Assembly (NCBI RefSeq): GCF_014696435.1
Contig: NZ_JACJQG010000070.1
Location: 1 to 53,857, forward strand
Length of the DNA: 53,857 nt
DNA from: Calothrix anomala FACHB-343
GTDB lineage: Bacteria; Cyanobacteriota; Cyanobacteriia; Cyanobacteriales; Nostocaceae
Direction of reading: 5' to 3'
The notes beneath the pieces are model-generated. The model was not told where the DNA came from and made no database searches. It saw nothing but the letters and a program-made list of their open reading frames with translations. A program made the position numbers and the translations under genes. Of the stretch, positions 53,764 to 53,857 are shown piece after piece (position 1 is the stretch's first letter; every line of letters begins with the position of its first letter).

Positions 53764-53857
53764 ATTCTTGGTTCATCCAGCAAGCCGTAAACCTTTGTGT
53801 CCCTATTCCCAACGCTGTTGGTACAAGGGCAGTACTTAACCAAGCATCCGCTACTGC
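53741..53857 (-). CDS. Possible C-terminal tail of IS200/IS605-type TnpB (cut by window edge)
   Basis: An open frame runs from the window end to a TGA at 53741 and ends in ACWMNQESPAFSIK. The GIGTQ...MNQESPAF ending and the overlapping hairpin are as in cyanobacterial TnpB genes, from memory. Only 38 codons are visible, so the catalytic part cannot be judged. Confidence 0.35.
   Translation of the reverse strand, partial: AVADAWLSTALVPTALGIGTQRFTACWMNQESPAFSIK

Overview
The window comes from a cyanobacterium, most likely a filamentous Nostocales genus (Nostoc, Calothrix or Tolypothrix type). Four signs support this: very frequent HIP1 octamers (GCGATCGC) in genes and gaps; many heptanucleotide short tandem repeats (GGGCATT, AATAGTC and relatives) between genes; cyanobacterial gene families (acyl-lipid desaturases desA/B/C/D, BciB-type 8-vinyl reductase, System II cytochrome c assembly, TPR and WD40 signalling proteins); and small palindromic insertion elements in many gaps. 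The assignment is inference from composition and gene content.

Layout. 1-2712: 3' part of a secreted Cadherin-like/RTX protein. 2773-9937: hopanoid side-chain locus, with hpnH, hpnA and an RND exporter on the minus strand, diverging from a diiron ferritin-like protein and hpnG on the plus strand; a 21-bp minisatellite lies before hpnG. 10129-16227: Uma2 nuclease-like protein, phosphate-binding lipoprotein PstS, the ccdA-ccsB pair and a small PIN toxin-antitoxin pair. 16344-21551: xseA-xseB, a membrane GTPase, two SH3 proteins and an L,D-transpeptidase. 22472-29270: two convergent Ser/Thr kinases and a large CPBP-protease-domain protein. 29390-32879: tRNA-Ala(GGC), small membrane protein, hisF, ruvB and a TPR protein. 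32891-35719: tandem mobile-element copies, a candidate structured RNA and two duplicated metallophosphoesterases. 36061-41583: an AT-rich gene fusing an Mrr-like nuclease to a ParA ATPase, an MFS protein and a three-gene ATP-grasp operon. 42048-46727: complete desC-desA-desB-desD desaturase cluster. 46811-53513: PLP C-S lyase-like protein, bciB, a WD40/J-domain fusion, a site-2 protease and a small membrane protein. The right edge holds what looks like the tail of an IS200/IS605-type tnpB.

How genes work together. HpnH makes adenosylhopane and HpnG removes adenine, so the flanking ferritin-like and RND genes are good candidates for hopanoid modification or transport. CcdA and CcsB form the membrane part of cytochrome c maturation. 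XseA and XseB form exonuclease VII. DesC, DesA, DesB and DesD act in turn on lipid-bound C18 chains to give trienoic and tetraenoic acids.

Best candidates for undescribed biology: the Mrr-ParA fusion (36061-37227), the ATP-grasp operon with an unrecognised partner and possible substrate (39059-41583), the diiron protein in the hopanoid locus, and a 161-bp mobile element with intact 9-bp target duplications that sits as a head-to-tail pair at 32891-33221 and again at 19575. All functional calls are from reading sequence; no database search was run.
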